Part shown: in pieces, positions 32,868-40,432 of the stretch
Layout of the letters: the number at the start of each line of letters is the position of its first letter
Position numbering within the stretch: position 1 is the stretch's first letter
Assembly (NCBI GenBank): GCA_018646705.1
Contig: JABGUG010000011.1
Span: 1 to 54,348, forward strand
Length of the DNA: 54,348 nucleotides
Direction: 5' to 3'
Source of the DNA: Candidatus Parcubacteria bacterium
GTDB taxonomy: Bacteria; Patescibacteriota; Patescibacteriia; Magasanikbacterales; UBA922
Made by a program: the position numbers and the translations under genes
Notes under the pieces: model-generated
Databases searched by the model: none
What the model saw: the letters and a program-made list of their open reading frames with translations, nothing else
Told to the model about the DNA's origin: nothing

Positions 32868-33836
32868 ATGGATAGACATGTTCCAGTATTACTGAGAGAA
32901 GTTTTAGAAGCTTTAAATCTTACTTCTGGTAAGAATGTCATTGATTGTACTCTAGGAGATGCTGGACACTCAGAAGAGATTTTGAAAGCTACAGGTCCAG
33001 ATGGAAGATTACTTGGAATTGATGCTGATGCTGAAAGTATTCTAAGAGCCAAGAAATTTTTATATGAATTTGAAGATAGAATAGTTTTTGAAAGAAATAA
33101 CTTTGAACATTTACAAGATATTGTAAAAGAACAGAATTTCAAGTCAGTGAACGGAATCCTTATGGATTTTGGATGGTCAAGTCCACAGTTTGAAGAACGA
33201 GGTAGAGGATTTAGTTTTCTCAAGACTGATGAACCACTTGATATGCGTTATGACACATATCTCAAGTGTGTACACACTGCTACTGATCTACCGCTTGGAA
33301 TTGATGGAAAACCATTGTATGGAAAATGTACAGCTGCTGAACATGTGAATATGAAGAGTGTAGAAGAGCTTGAGGAAGTTTTCAAAAAATATGGCGAAGA
33401 AAATCTTAGTAAAGAAATAGCTCAGGCAATTGTAGAAAAACGAGAAGAGTTCGCACTAGAGACAGTAGGAGATCTAGTTGATGTCATTCTAGATGTATAT
33501 CGTAAAAAATTAAAAACAGAAAAAGAAATTCCTTGGATTGGTGGTATACACCCCGCTACAAAAGTATTCCAGGCATTACGTATGTCAGTTAATGATGAGC
33601 TAGGTGTGATTGAGAGAGTATTACCTCAAGCAATAAATATACTGGAATCTGGTGGAAGACTTGCTGTCATTACATTTCATTCTATAGAAGATAGGATTGT
33701 AAAACATTATTTCAAATCACAAAATAAAAAAATCATTAATATAATAACCAAAAAACCTATTATTGCTAGCGATCAGGAGACAAAGACAAATCCTCGATCT
33801 AGATCAGCAAAATTAAGGGTTATAGAAAAAATATGA
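32868..33836 (+). CDS. rsmH: 16S rRNA (cytosine-1402 N4)-methyltransferase RsmH
   Basis: 322 residues. N-terminal HVPVLLREVLEALN is followed by the SAM-binding NVIDCTLGDAGHSEEIL, then VNGILMDFGWSSPQFEERGRGFSF and a helical insertion. The late motifs are HPATKVFQALRMSVNDEL and GGRLAVITFHSIEDRIVKHYF, with TNPRSRSAKLRVIEK at the end. It methylates C1402 in the ribosome decoding centre. Its place directly after mraZ is the conserved dcw-cluster order. The catalytic DFGWS replaces the more common DLGVS. Its stop overlaps the next start by 4 nt. Confidence 0.96.
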   Translation: MDRHVPVLLREVLEALNLTSGKNVIDCTLGDAGHSEEILKATGPDGRLLGIDADAESILRAKKFLYEFEDRIVFERNNFEHLQDIVKEQNFKSVNGILMDFGWSSPQFEERGRGFSFLKTDEPLDMRYDTYLKCVHTATDLPLGIDGKPLYGKCTAAEHVNMKSVEELEEVFKKYGEENLSKEIAQAIVEKREEFALETVGDLVDVILDVYRKKLKTEKEIPWIGGIHPATKVFQALRMSVNDELGVIERVLPQAINILESGGRLAVITFHSIEDRIVKHYFKSQNKKIINIITKKPIIASDQETKTNPRSRSAKLRVIEKI

Positions 33837-34177
33837 ACGCATACTCAAAAAAGAAACAAACATTGAGACAGAAAAAAGAGGCGGTACGCAAAGTACTTGT
33901 AAGTACTACATTTAGAAGTGCTCTTTGTGTATTGACTATTATGTTTGGTTTTATGTATGTGTGGCAGACAAACACAGTATCTACCAAAGGATATCAGATT
34001 ACTGATCTAGAAAGACAAGTGCAAGGCCTTGAATATGAAACACGAAAGCTTGATGTAGACATTGCACAGTATAAATCTATGCAAAATCTACAAGAACGTC
34101 TTTCTGGAACAAGTCTTGTGGCTGTTACTGATGTGGATTATATGACAGTAATGAACTCAGCAGTTGCAAAACGTTAA
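33833..34177 (+). CDS. FtsL/DivIC-like division protein
   Basis: 114 residues: a basic cytoplasmic leader (1-25), one helix (about 28-46), and an extracytoplasmic coiled coil TDLERQVQGLEYETRKLDVDIAQYKSMQNLQER. This bitopic leucine-zipper layout is that of FtsL/DivIC, and the place after rsmH is where ftsL always lies. Sequence is too fast-evolving to name it with certainty. The usual next genes ftsI and mur do not follow; a terminator ends the operon here. Confidence 0.75.
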   Translation: MNAYSKKKQTLRQKKEAVRKVLVSTTFRSALCVLTIMFGFMYVWQTNTVSTKGYQITDLERQVQGLEYETRKLDVDIAQYKSMQNLQERLSGTSLVAVTDVDYMTVMNSAVAKR

Positions 34178-34200
34178 CATATTATCACTTAAGCACCTGA

Positions 34201-34227
34201 GCACTCTATTTATGGGTGTTTTTTTGT
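34201..34227 (+). terminator. terminator of the mraZ operon
   Basis: GCACTC-TATTTAT-GGGTGT stem (with G-U pairs) followed by TTTTTTG. Confidence 0.65.
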
Positions 34228-34238
34228 TTTTATGGTAT

Positions 34239-34331
34239 ACTTTTACTAGTTCATAAAGTTAAAAAGTCTATAAAGTTCATAAAGAACCAGTAGACGCCTT
34301 TTAACTTTCTAACTTTATAAACTTTTATACT
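34239..34331. repeat. TTCATAAAGTTAAAAAG-type repeat
   Basis: TTCATAAAGTTAAAAAGTCTATAAAGTTCATAAAG and the inverse CTTTTAACTTTCTAACTTTATAAACTTTTATAC form a long hairpin. Related to the copy at 10095-10180. Confidence 0.6.
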
Positions 34332-34337
34332 GGTAGT

Positions 34338-34700
34338 ATGTGGATACTTGTTGTACAGAGAATGACACTTGAATTTATTCTAGACATTATTTATTTCCCT
34401 GTCTGGTGGTTTACTGCGGGTGCTCGTCATGCGCTTCTTTTTTGTATTGGTCTTGTGAAGGAGGCAAATAGTATGATGGCTCCTGGACTTTGGCTAAAGA
34501 ATATTTTTGTGCCGATGTTTGGTCAGTGGGATTTTCAAGGTAGGCTTGTTAGTTTTTTTATGCGTCTTGGAAATGTAATTATTCGTAGTATTGCATTATT
34601 TATTTGGGTGATTGTTGTTATTTTTATATTTTTTTTGTGGATACTGTTTCCGACGTTTATATTTTATATGCTTATTACTTCGTTTCTGTCATTCACATAA
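34338..34700 (+). CDS. membrane protein of unknown function before the Clp-type ATPase
   Basis: 120 residues (or 112 from the ATG at 34362, MTLEFILDIIYFP). There are three hydrophobic helices, near 15-25, 72-95 and 97-118, with an aromatic, Phe/Trp/Ile-rich composition and no recognised family. It lies 82 nt upstream of a membrane-anchored Clp-family ATPase, on the same strand. A partner role for that ATPase at the membrane is conceivable. A strong hairpin separates the two. Confidence 0.7.
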   Translation: MWILVVQRMTLEFILDIIYFPVWWFTAGARHALLFCIGLVKEANSMMAPGLWLKNIFVPMFGQWDFQGRLVSFFMRLGNVIIRSIALFIWVIVVIFIFFLWILFPTFIFYMLITSFLSFT

Positions 34701-34717
34701 TTAGATCCTGATATTCA

Positions 34718-34778
34718 GATAATCCAGATTTACAGATATTCTATCCGTAAATCTGGATTATCCGGAAATCCGTATAAT
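34718..34778 (+). repeat. long hairpin GATAATCCAGATTTAC and TATAAT box before the Clp-type gene
   Basis: GATAATCCAGATTTAC (34718-34733) pairs with GTAAATCTGGATTATC (34747-34762), extended inside by GATA/TATC for about 21 bp. TATAAT (34773-34778) lies 4 nt before the ATG at 34783. With so short a gap the box would give a leaderless message or none. Confidence 0.7.
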
Positions 34779-34782
34779 ACTT

Positions 34783-37542
34783 ATGTTATTTACGAAAAAC
34801 GAACAACTTAATGTTTTGGGATGTGAGACTTGCAAAAATTCTGGTTATGTTAAGTTTCGTACATGTTCTAAGTGTAAGGGAATGAGTATGGGTCAGATGA
34901 ATGGAGAGGATTTTATATATTTTGGTGAACCTCTTACCAAATATCACATTACTATTCGAAAAGCTCGCCGTATTCTCAATGGATTTCGTATTATTGGTGC
35001 GGTGATTTTTTGGCTTGGATTTTGGGGTTTGTTTTTTTGGCCAATATATGCAAAAGATAGATGGGATACGATATTTACGATCGACTATTGGTTTAATCAA
35101 ATTGACACAACAAAATCATTTTTTTGGCTTGGTATTATAGCCTTAAGTTATCTTTGGTATCGTATAATAAAAGGAAATGAACCTGAGCCAGAAATGGAAT
35201 ATAAAAATAAAGATTATGAACAGACTGGACCAGAAATCAATCTAGAAATGCAAGATATTGACTGGGCTGGTGTAAAGAAAATTTCACATAAAAAGAAAAT
35301 AGATTTTTCTCAGTTTCTAACTGATGATGCGCGGCAAGTACTCGAACGTGCATATATGCTTGCACTCGAACAGAAGAGCCCAGAGGTTACAAGTATGCAT
35401 ATATTTCATAGTCTTTTATCTGCATCCAATATTTCAGGTGTTTTTATAAGACTTGGAATTTCTATAAAAAAACTTCAAGCAAAAATTGCTCAAACATTTG
35501 AACATGCACAGGGAGAAGAGGTTGTGCCTGTTTTGTCTTCAAATGTTTCACAATTATTATTTCATGCATATAAAACTTCACGAGAATTTAGAGATAATCA
35601 CGTACGGTCTACAGAACTCCTGGTCGCAACAGTGAATCAGTCTGAACCTATCCAGGAAATATTATATGATTTAGACGTTGATGCTCAAAAACTTACCAAT
35701 GTGGTAGAATGGGTGCGTATTCGTGAGAAGTTATACGAACAGTATCATAAGTTTCGACGTGCTGCTGCCGGTGTAAGTAAGCATGGTATGGATCGTGCCA
35801 TGACAGCTGTTGCAACGCCATTTTTAAATAATTATAGTCAAGACCTTACTATTGCAGCAAAATTCGGACATCTTACCACATGTGTAGCCCGTGACAAAGA
35901 GATTGATGAAATATTTCGTATAGTTGAGGCAGGACGACAAAATGTTATTCTTGTGGGTAATCATGGGGTTGGTAAAATGGCAATTATTGAAGGGATTGTG
36001 CAGCGTATGATTGAGGGTAATATACCAAAACGCTTACATGATAGACGTTTTGTACAAATTTCTACATCTTCACTTCTTGCTGGTACAACAGTTTCTGGAG
36101 CTCAAGAAAGACTTATAAAAATCATGAATGAAGTTTCTCGAGCAAAAAATATTATTTTGTTTATAAATAATCTTCATGATCTGACAGGAATGACAGATTC
36201 TCAGGGAGAAGGACTTGATATGTCTGAAGCTTTGGCAGAGCATCTTGGTGGCGGTCAATTTCTTATGTTTGCGACTACGCTTCCAGATGGATATAACAAA
36301 AATATTGTAAATACAGAAATCGGTACGCTGTTTACTAAAGTCGATGTAAAGGAAATGGATACTAACCAGGCAATTCAAGTACTTGAGTCAAAAGCTGGAA
36401 GTGTGGAATATAAACATAAAGTATTTTTTTCATATGATGCTATTGAGCAATCAGTTGTTCTTGCATCCAAGTTTTTTTATGATCAAAATTTGCCTGAAAG
36501 TGCGATAGGGCTTATGAGTGAAGTTGCAAGTTTTGTACATAGTTCAAAAGGCGAAAATCATCTTGTAGAAGCAAATGATGTTGGTAAAATTGTAAGTGAT
36601 AAGACAGGAGTTCCAGTTACAAGTATTACAGAAAATGAGTCTGAAAAACTTATGCGTTTAGAAGAAGAAATGCATAAGCGTGTGGTAGGTCAAGATCTTG
36701 CAGTAGAGATGGTTGCTAGCGCACTTCGTCGTGCACGAGCAGATATTAGATCTGAGAAACGTCCAATTGCAAACTTTTTATTTCTTGGTCCTACTGGTGT
36801 AGGTAAGACTGAACTTGCAAAAACAATTGCAAATGTATATTTTGGAGGAGAACAGCGTATGATTAGAATTGATATGAGTGAGTATCAGGATAAAAGTGGC
36901 ATATATCGTCTTATTGGTCAGCCAGGGCAGCAAGGTACTGGAATACTTACTGAAGCAATTAGACAAAATCCATTTTCTCTTGTTTTGCTTGATGAAATGG
37001 AGAAGGCAGACCCAGATGTTTTGAATTTATTTTTGCAAGTATTTGATGACGGTAGGCTTACTGATAGTGTAGGACGTGTAGTTGATTTTACTAATGCAAT
37101 TATTATTGCAACATCAAATGCTGGCACAAGTTATGTTCAAGATCAGATGAACCAAGGTGTTGATATAGAAACAATTCGCGAACATTTGATTCGTGGAGAA
37201 CTTAAAAAATATTATAGACCAGAATTTTTAAATCGTTTTGATGGTATTGTACTTTTCAAAGCTTTGACTAGAGATGAAATAAAAACTATAGCAGGTCTTA
37301 TGCTCAAGCGTGTTGCAAAAGATTTGGAGGCTCGTGGGGTTGAGTTGCGGGTAGAAGACGCAGCACTCGAGGCTCTAGCTGATGTTGGGTTTGATCCAGA
37401 GTTTGGTGCTCGTCCAATGCGTCGTGCAATTCAGGATCGTGTAGAGAATTATTTAGCAGAGCTTATATTGCAAGGTAAGCTAGAGCGTAGAGATGTATTG
37501 ATTTTGGGAGAAGGGTGTCAGATTAAGGTTGAGAGAAATTAG
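34783..37542 (+). CDS. membrane-anchored ClpC/ClpA-type ATPase with degenerate first AAA
   Basis: 919 residues. A zinc ribbon (C14, C17, C28, C31) precedes two transmembrane helices (about 66-90 and 112-127), then a Clp-N pair of helical repeats (about 178-318) and two AAA modules. The first has Walker A GNHGVGKM (392-399) but IILFINN (457-463) where Walker B should end in Asp-Glu, so hydrolysis there is unlikely. The second is intact (GPTGVGKT 669-676; LVLLDE with D737, E738). No ClpP-docking GF loop is evident. It probably unfolds or remodels proteins at the membrane. Confidence 0.88.
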   Translation: MLFTKNEQLNVLGCETCKNSGYVKFRTCSKCKGMSMGQMNGEDFIYFGEPLTKYHITIRKARRILNGFRIIGAVIFWLGFWGLFFWPIYAKDRWDTIFTIDYWFNQIDTTKSFFWLGIIALSYLWYRIIKGNEPEPEMEYKNKDYEQTGPEINLEMQDIDWAGVKKISHKKKIDFSQFLTDDARQVLERAYMLALEQKSPEVTSMHIFHSLLSASNISGVFIRLGISIKKLQAKIAQTFEHAQGEEVVPVLSSNVSQLLFHAYKTSREFRDNHVRSTELLVATVNQSEPIQEILYDLDVDAQKLTNVVEWVRIREKLYEQYHKFRRAAAGVSKHGMDRAMTAVATPFLNNYSQDLTIAAKFGHLTTCVARDKEIDEIFRIVEAGRQNVILVGNHGVGKMAIIEGIVQRMIEGNIPKRLHDRRFVQISTSSLLAGTTVSGAQERLIKIMNEVSRAKNIILFINNLHDLTGMTDSQGEGLDMSEALAEHLGGGQFLMFATTLPDGYNKNIVNTEIGTLFTKVDVKEMDTNQAIQVLESKAGSVEYKHKVFFSYDAIEQSVVLASKFFYDQNLPESAIGLMSEVASFVHSSKGENHLVEANDVGKIVSDKTGVPVTSITENESEKLMRLEEEMHKRVVGQDLAVEMVASALRRARADIRSEKRPIANFLFLGPTGVGKTELAKTIANVYFGGEQRMIRIDMSEYQDKSGIYRLIGQPGQQGTGILTEAIRQNPFSLVLLDEMEKADPDVLNLFLQVFDDGRLTDSVGRVVDFTNAIIIATSNAGTSYVQDQMNQGVDIETIREHLIRGELKKYYRPEFLNRFDGIVLFKALTRDEIKTIAGLMLKRVAKDLEARGVELRVEDAALEALADVGFDPEFGARPMRRAIQDRVENYLAELILQGKLERRDVLILGEGCQIKVERN

Positions 37543-37588
37543 GAAAGGATTATCGATTAAGAATTAAGTAATAAGTAATAACAATTAA

Positions 37589-37620
37589 AAAACACCCCGG
37601 CGTTATCTAGGGGTGTTTTA
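37589..37620 (+). terminator. terminator after the Clp-type ATPase
   Basis: AAAACACCCC/GGGGTGTTTT with an 11-nt loop and trailing T residues. Confidence 0.85.
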
Positions 37621-37626
37621 ATTAGT

Positions 37627-37655
37627 TTGTCAATAGAATCATCACATGGTAAAAT
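37627..37655 (+). promoter_or_regulatory. promoter of the WecA/MraY-like gene
   Basis: TTGTCA (37627-37632), 17 nt, TAAAAT (37650-37655). Initiation is expected near 37662, which rules out upstream in-frame starts and favours ATG 37669. Confidence 0.7.
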
Positions 37656-37668
37656 ATCTATGATACAT

Positions 37669-38730
37669 ATGTATATTGCTTATTTTTTCCTCACATTTTC
37701 ACTTTCGATCTTCTTCACTTTTATTGTCGCACTTACGATGCGGCATTTTGGTGTAGTGGACAAAGTAAAAAGGGAACGCAGAAAAATTCACAAACGAACC
37801 GTACCACTTGGTGGTGGGCTTGCTATTTTTGTTAGTACATTTTTTGTTATTGGATTTGTTTTGACTGTAGGAGGTCATTTTGAAAATGATATTGTACTGA
37901 GAAATTTAATTGGACTTTTTATAGGCGGATTGATTTTGATGATAGGTGGTTTTCTAGATGACAAATATAATCTACGTCCAAGATATCAAATTTTATTTCC
38001 TGTAGCAGCATCTTTTGCAGTTATTGGATTTGGAATTGGTCCACATTTGATCACCAGTCCATTTGGTGGGACTTTTGATCTTGCACAGTGGAAGATCCAG
38101 ATTGATGGACTCGGGTCATGGGTGGTGCTTGCGGATTTTCTAGTATTTTTTTGGCTTATGGGTATGATGTTTACCACCAAATTTCTAGATGGACTAGATG
38201 GGCTTGTTGCTGGGATTGTCAGTATTGGTGCATTTGTCATATTCTTTTTGGCTTTGCAAAATCAATGGTATCAGCCAGATGTTGCATTGCTTTCAATTAT
38301 TTTTGCAGGTGCAACATTAGGATTTCTCATATGGAATTGGCATCCAGCAAAAATATTTTTGGGAGAAGGTGGGAGCCTGTTTGCCGGATTTATGCTAGGG
38401 TCTCTCGCTATTATATCTGGGGGTAAAATCGCGACAACATTACTTGTGGTAGCGATTCCTGTGCTTGATCTGATCCGTGTTATTATTCGTAGAATTCAAA
38501 AAAAGAAACCAGTGTATGTAGGTGATAATGAGCATCTACACTTTCGATTACTTGAATCAGGATTCAATCAAAAACAAGCAGTTTTTTTGCTTTATGCTAT
38601 TGCTCTATTGTTTGGTATCAGTGCGTTATTTTTACAAAGCAGCCAGAAGTTGATGGCACTTATATTTTTGTTTATACTAATGTTACTGACAGGTGTGTGG
38701 TTTTCTAGAAAAGATTCTGGCAAATCTTAA
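37669..38730 (+). CDS. polyprenyl-phosphate GlcNAc-1-phosphate transferase (WecA/TagO/MraY superfamily)
   Basis: 353 residues with about ten helices. It has the superfamily's acidic loops GGFLDDKYNLRPRYQ (Asp-Asp for Mg2+), FLDGLDGLVAG, the NWHPAKIFLGEGGS loop and the NEHLHFRLL (HxHxR) motif. This last motif marks WecA/TagO-like enzymes that transfer GlcNAc-1-P to undecaprenyl phosphate, rather than MraY. It therefore starts surface-polymer or wall-polysaccharide synthesis, consistent with the glycan genes at 44-54 kb. The start is set by the promoter just upstream. DUF192 follows after 12 nt. Confidence 0.9.
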   Translation: MYIAYFFLTFSLSIFFTFIVALTMRHFGVVDKVKRERRKIHKRTVPLGGGLAIFVSTFFVIGFVLTVGGHFENDIVLRNLIGLFIGGLILMIGGFLDDKYNLRPRYQILFPVAASFAVIGFGIGPHLITSPFGGTFDLAQWKIQIDGLGSWVVLADFLVFFWLMGMMFTTKFLDGLDGLVAGIVSIGAFVIFFLALQNQWYQPDVALLSIIFAGATLGFLIWNWHPAKIFLGEGGSLFAGFMLGSLAIISGGKIATTLLVVAIPVLDLIRVIIRRIQKKKPVYVGDNEHLHFRLLESGFNQKQAVFLLYAIALLFGISALFLQSSQKLMALIFLFILMLLTGVWFSRKDSGKS

Positions 38731-38742
38731 AATTAAGACTTT

Positions 38743-39207
38743 ATGAAAGAAAAAATGTCACGTGGTAAATTAATATTTCTTGTTGTATTTTTTGTTGCGG
38801 CTGGTTTCTTATTTATTTTTCAAAGAGTTTATTGGCCACACACTGTTGTTGAGCTAAAAGATCAGAAGTTGAACGTGCTTGTGGCTAAAAATATTTACCA
38901 ACAACAAAAAGGGCTTGGAGGACGTGAAAGTTTGGCTCCATATGATGGAATGCTTTTTCCTTATTCTCTGCTCGGGAAACCTACTATGGTTATGAGAGAT
39001 ATGGAGTTTTCAATTGACATTGTGTGGTTTTTGGATGGGGAAGTAGTAGATTTTGCCCCACAAGTTCCTACTGAACCGGGGAGGGCTGAATTTGAATATA
39101 TAAGATACTATCCTAGAACAGAGGCAAATTTGGTTCTAGAATTGCCAGGAGGGTGGGCAGATGAGCATAATCTAAGGATAGGGGACCGTATAGTTCATAG
39201 CCAGTAG
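38743..39207 (+). CDS. membrane-anchored DUF192 protein
   Basis: 154 residues. A single N-terminal helix (about 9-28) precedes a DUF192 domain: KLNVLVAKNIYQQQKGLGGRESLAPYDGMLF, MRDMEFSIDIVWFLDGEVV and NLVLELPGGWADEHNLRIGDRI. The domain is an extracytoplasmic beta-barrel of unknown function. The last residues (VHSQ) and the TAG stop are supplied by the first unit of a GTTCATAGCCAGTAG repeat, so the native C terminus may have been replaced. Confidence 0.85.
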   Translation: MKEKMSRGKLIFLVVFFVAAGFLFIFQRVYWPHTVVELKDQKLNVLVAKNIYQQQKGLGGRESLAPYDGMLFPYSLLGKPTMVMRDMEFSIDIVWFLDGEVVDFAPQVPTEPGRAEFEYIRYYPRTEANLVLELPGGWADEHNLRIGDRIVHSQ

Positions 39208-39242
39208 TTCATAGCCAATACTATTGGCTAATGGCTATTGGC
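39191..39242. repeat. GTTCATAGCCAATAG repeat, copy 1
   Basis: TAGTTCATAGCCAGTAGTTCATAGCC is followed by the inverse CTATTGGCTAATGGCTATTGGC. The element overlaps the stop of the DUF192 gene. Confidence 0.8.
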
Positions 39243-39250
39243 TTGCGTGC

Positions 39251-39279
39251 TTGACAAAAAATACATACTTTGCTAAAAT
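39251..39279 (+). promoter_or_regulatory. rplU promoter
   Basis: TTGACA (39251-39256), 17 nt, TAAAAT (39274-39279), an ideal sigma70-type promoter 42 nt before the rplU ATG. Confidence 0.8.
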
Positions 39280-39320
39280 ATCCCCGTTTCCTATAATAAA
39301 AATATTAACTCTATATACAT

Positions 39321-39635
39321 ATGTTTGCAGTTATTGAAACTGGTGGAAAGCAATATCTCATCAAAACTGGCGATACACTAAAAGTTGAAAAGCTTGATGT
39401 GGAAGCTGGAAAAGAGGTTGTTTTCGATAAAGTACTTATGCTTGCCAAAGAAGATGGTTCTGATGTAAAAATTGGTAAACCATACCTCGAAGGTGTAAGT
39501 ATTGCTGCTACTGCTGAAGAGCAAGGTAGAAGCCGAAAGATTCGTGTAGTGAAGTTTAAACGTAAGGTGCGTTATAAACGTGTAATAGGGCATAGACAAG
39601 CCTTTACTAAGGTAAAAGTCAAAGAAGTAAAATAA
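39321..39635 (+). CDS. rplU: 50S ribosomal protein L21
   Basis: 104 residues with the conserved MFAVIETGGKQYLIKTGD start, VLMLAKEDGSDVKIGKPYLEG in the middle and the basic RKIRVVKFKRKVRYKRVIGHRQAFTKVKV tail typical of L21. It binds 23S rRNA near L20. Its usual partner rpmA (L27) is not next to it; instead a terminator and two orphan RNAs follow. Strong promoter upstream. Confidence 0.96.
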   Translation: MFAVIETGGKQYLIKTGDTLKVEKLDVEAGKEVVFDKVLMLAKEDGSDVKIGKPYLEGVSIAATAEEQGRSRKIRVVKFKRKVRYKRVIGHRQAFTKVKVKEVK

Positions 39636-39650
39636 ACATTTCAAACAAAG

Positions 39651-39677
39651 ACTCACCTTATCAGGTGAGTTTTTTTG
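39651..39677 (+). terminator. terminator after rplU
   Basis: ACTCACCT-TATC-AGGTGAGT stem-loop followed by seven T. Confidence 0.9.
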
Positions 39678-39706
39678 TTGACATTTTTTTCATAATAAAA
39701 TAAGAT
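39678..39706 (+). promoter_or_regulatory. promoter of orphan RNA A
   Basis: TTGACA (39678-39683), 17 nt, TAAGAT (39701-39706). Initiation is expected at about 39712, where the G+C-rich RNA begins. Confidence 0.75.
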
Positions 39707-39711
39707 GATAT

Positions 39712-39943
39712 GGTCGACTGGCTCTGGCGGATGCTGATAGAGGGTTAAAGTTGCTCTTCTAGGAGAGTTCCTGATATAGGGTTCGTTCTTAGGGGCTTGT
39801 AAAAGTTCTAGAGTGGTCGTCCGGCCGGCTTTGGATGTTGCGTCTAGCCTAAGATATTTCGGTATCACAGGTGTGCAGACGGATGTCCAAGGTCGGTCCT
39901 TCTCTCTCTATTTCCACCTCTTCTGGTTAAGAGGTGTTTTTTT
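39712..39943 (+). ncRNA. orphan structured RNA A
   Basis: A transcription unit without credible coding capacity. Promoter at 39678-39706, terminator at 39915-39943. The ends pair (GGTCGACT 39712-39719 with GGTCGGTC 39891-39898, using G-U wobble). Local hairpins include CTCTT-CTAG-GAGAG, GGCT...AGCC and GATA-TTTCGG-TATC. G+C is much above the surroundings. RNase P core elements, SRP loop and tmRNA features were not found. Length about 230 nt. Confidence 0.7.
39915..39943 (+). terminator. terminator of orphan RNA A
   Basis: CACCTCTT-CTGGTT-AAGAGGTG followed by TTTTTTT. Confidence 0.9.
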
Positions 39944-39957
39944 ATACACAGACTCTA

Positions 39958-39986
39958 TTGACAACGAGGGTATTTTGAAGTATGCT
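39958..39986 (+). promoter_or_regulatory. promoter of orphan RNA B
   Basis: TTGACA (39958-39963), 17 nt, TATGCT (39981-39986). Confidence 0.7.
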
Positions 39987-39992
39987 GATGCG

Positions 39993-40432
39993 TCAGCTCA
40001 TTTTTAAACTAACCGTGGGTCTCCATACAAGTTGCTAGTGGATATCGTTGTTAAACGATGTCTTGATTGGGGAATCATAAAGCGCTAGTGCGTGGACTCA
40101 CGGTTTAGATACGCTAAGATGATCGACCGGGGTTTCTTCTCCCAGCCCTATCTTCTTTTGCCTTACATTGCCCCTCGCGGGGTCGTCACAGGCTGTTGCT
40201 CCCCACGAGCGAAAGAAGATTGCCATGACGGTGCCTGCCCCTTTTTCGGGGACCGCCGTTGTCCGGTAGGACGAGTCATCGATGCCGCGCAAGCGCTCAC
40301 AACGTCCAGGGTCTCCACCCGTTTTTCAATACCCCCGCCTGGAGACTTACGTTGTGACGCTTGTGCGGCACTTCCTCTCTGCCCATAAAATTTATGTATA
40401 GAGAAGAAAAATCCACCGTTATGGTGGATTTT
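39993..40432 (+). ncRNA. orphan structured RNA B (~440 nt), multi-hairpin
   Basis: No credible protein. Four large helices follow in series: AACCGTG...CACGGTT (40010-40105), TATCTTCTTT with AAAGAAGAT (about 40150-40220), CATGAC...GTCAT (40224-40280), and a 21-bp arm GCCGCGCAAGCG/CGCTTGTGCGGC (about 40283-40369). G-U pairs in two of the arms indicate that the plus strand is the RNA. Inside are stable loops (CCCCTCGCGGGG, GTCC-GGTA-GGAC). It probably ends at the bidirectional terminator 40408-40432. It matches no RNA family I know. Confidence 0.65.
40408..40432. terminator. bidirectional terminator between RNA B and recR
   Basis: AAAATCCACC-GTTAT-GGTGGATTTT. The recR stop codon lies inside its right arm. 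Confidence 0.8.

Noticed and set aside
37627-37668. Start of the WecA-like gene at 37627 (TTG) or 37660
   Set aside because: TTG at 37627 is part of the -35 box and both precede or coincide with the predicted transcription start.
40092-40388. Cysteine-rich 98-codon frame in the orphan RNA B region
   Set aside because: Codes through the RNA hairpins, with unusual composition and no start signal; the helices explain the sequence better.
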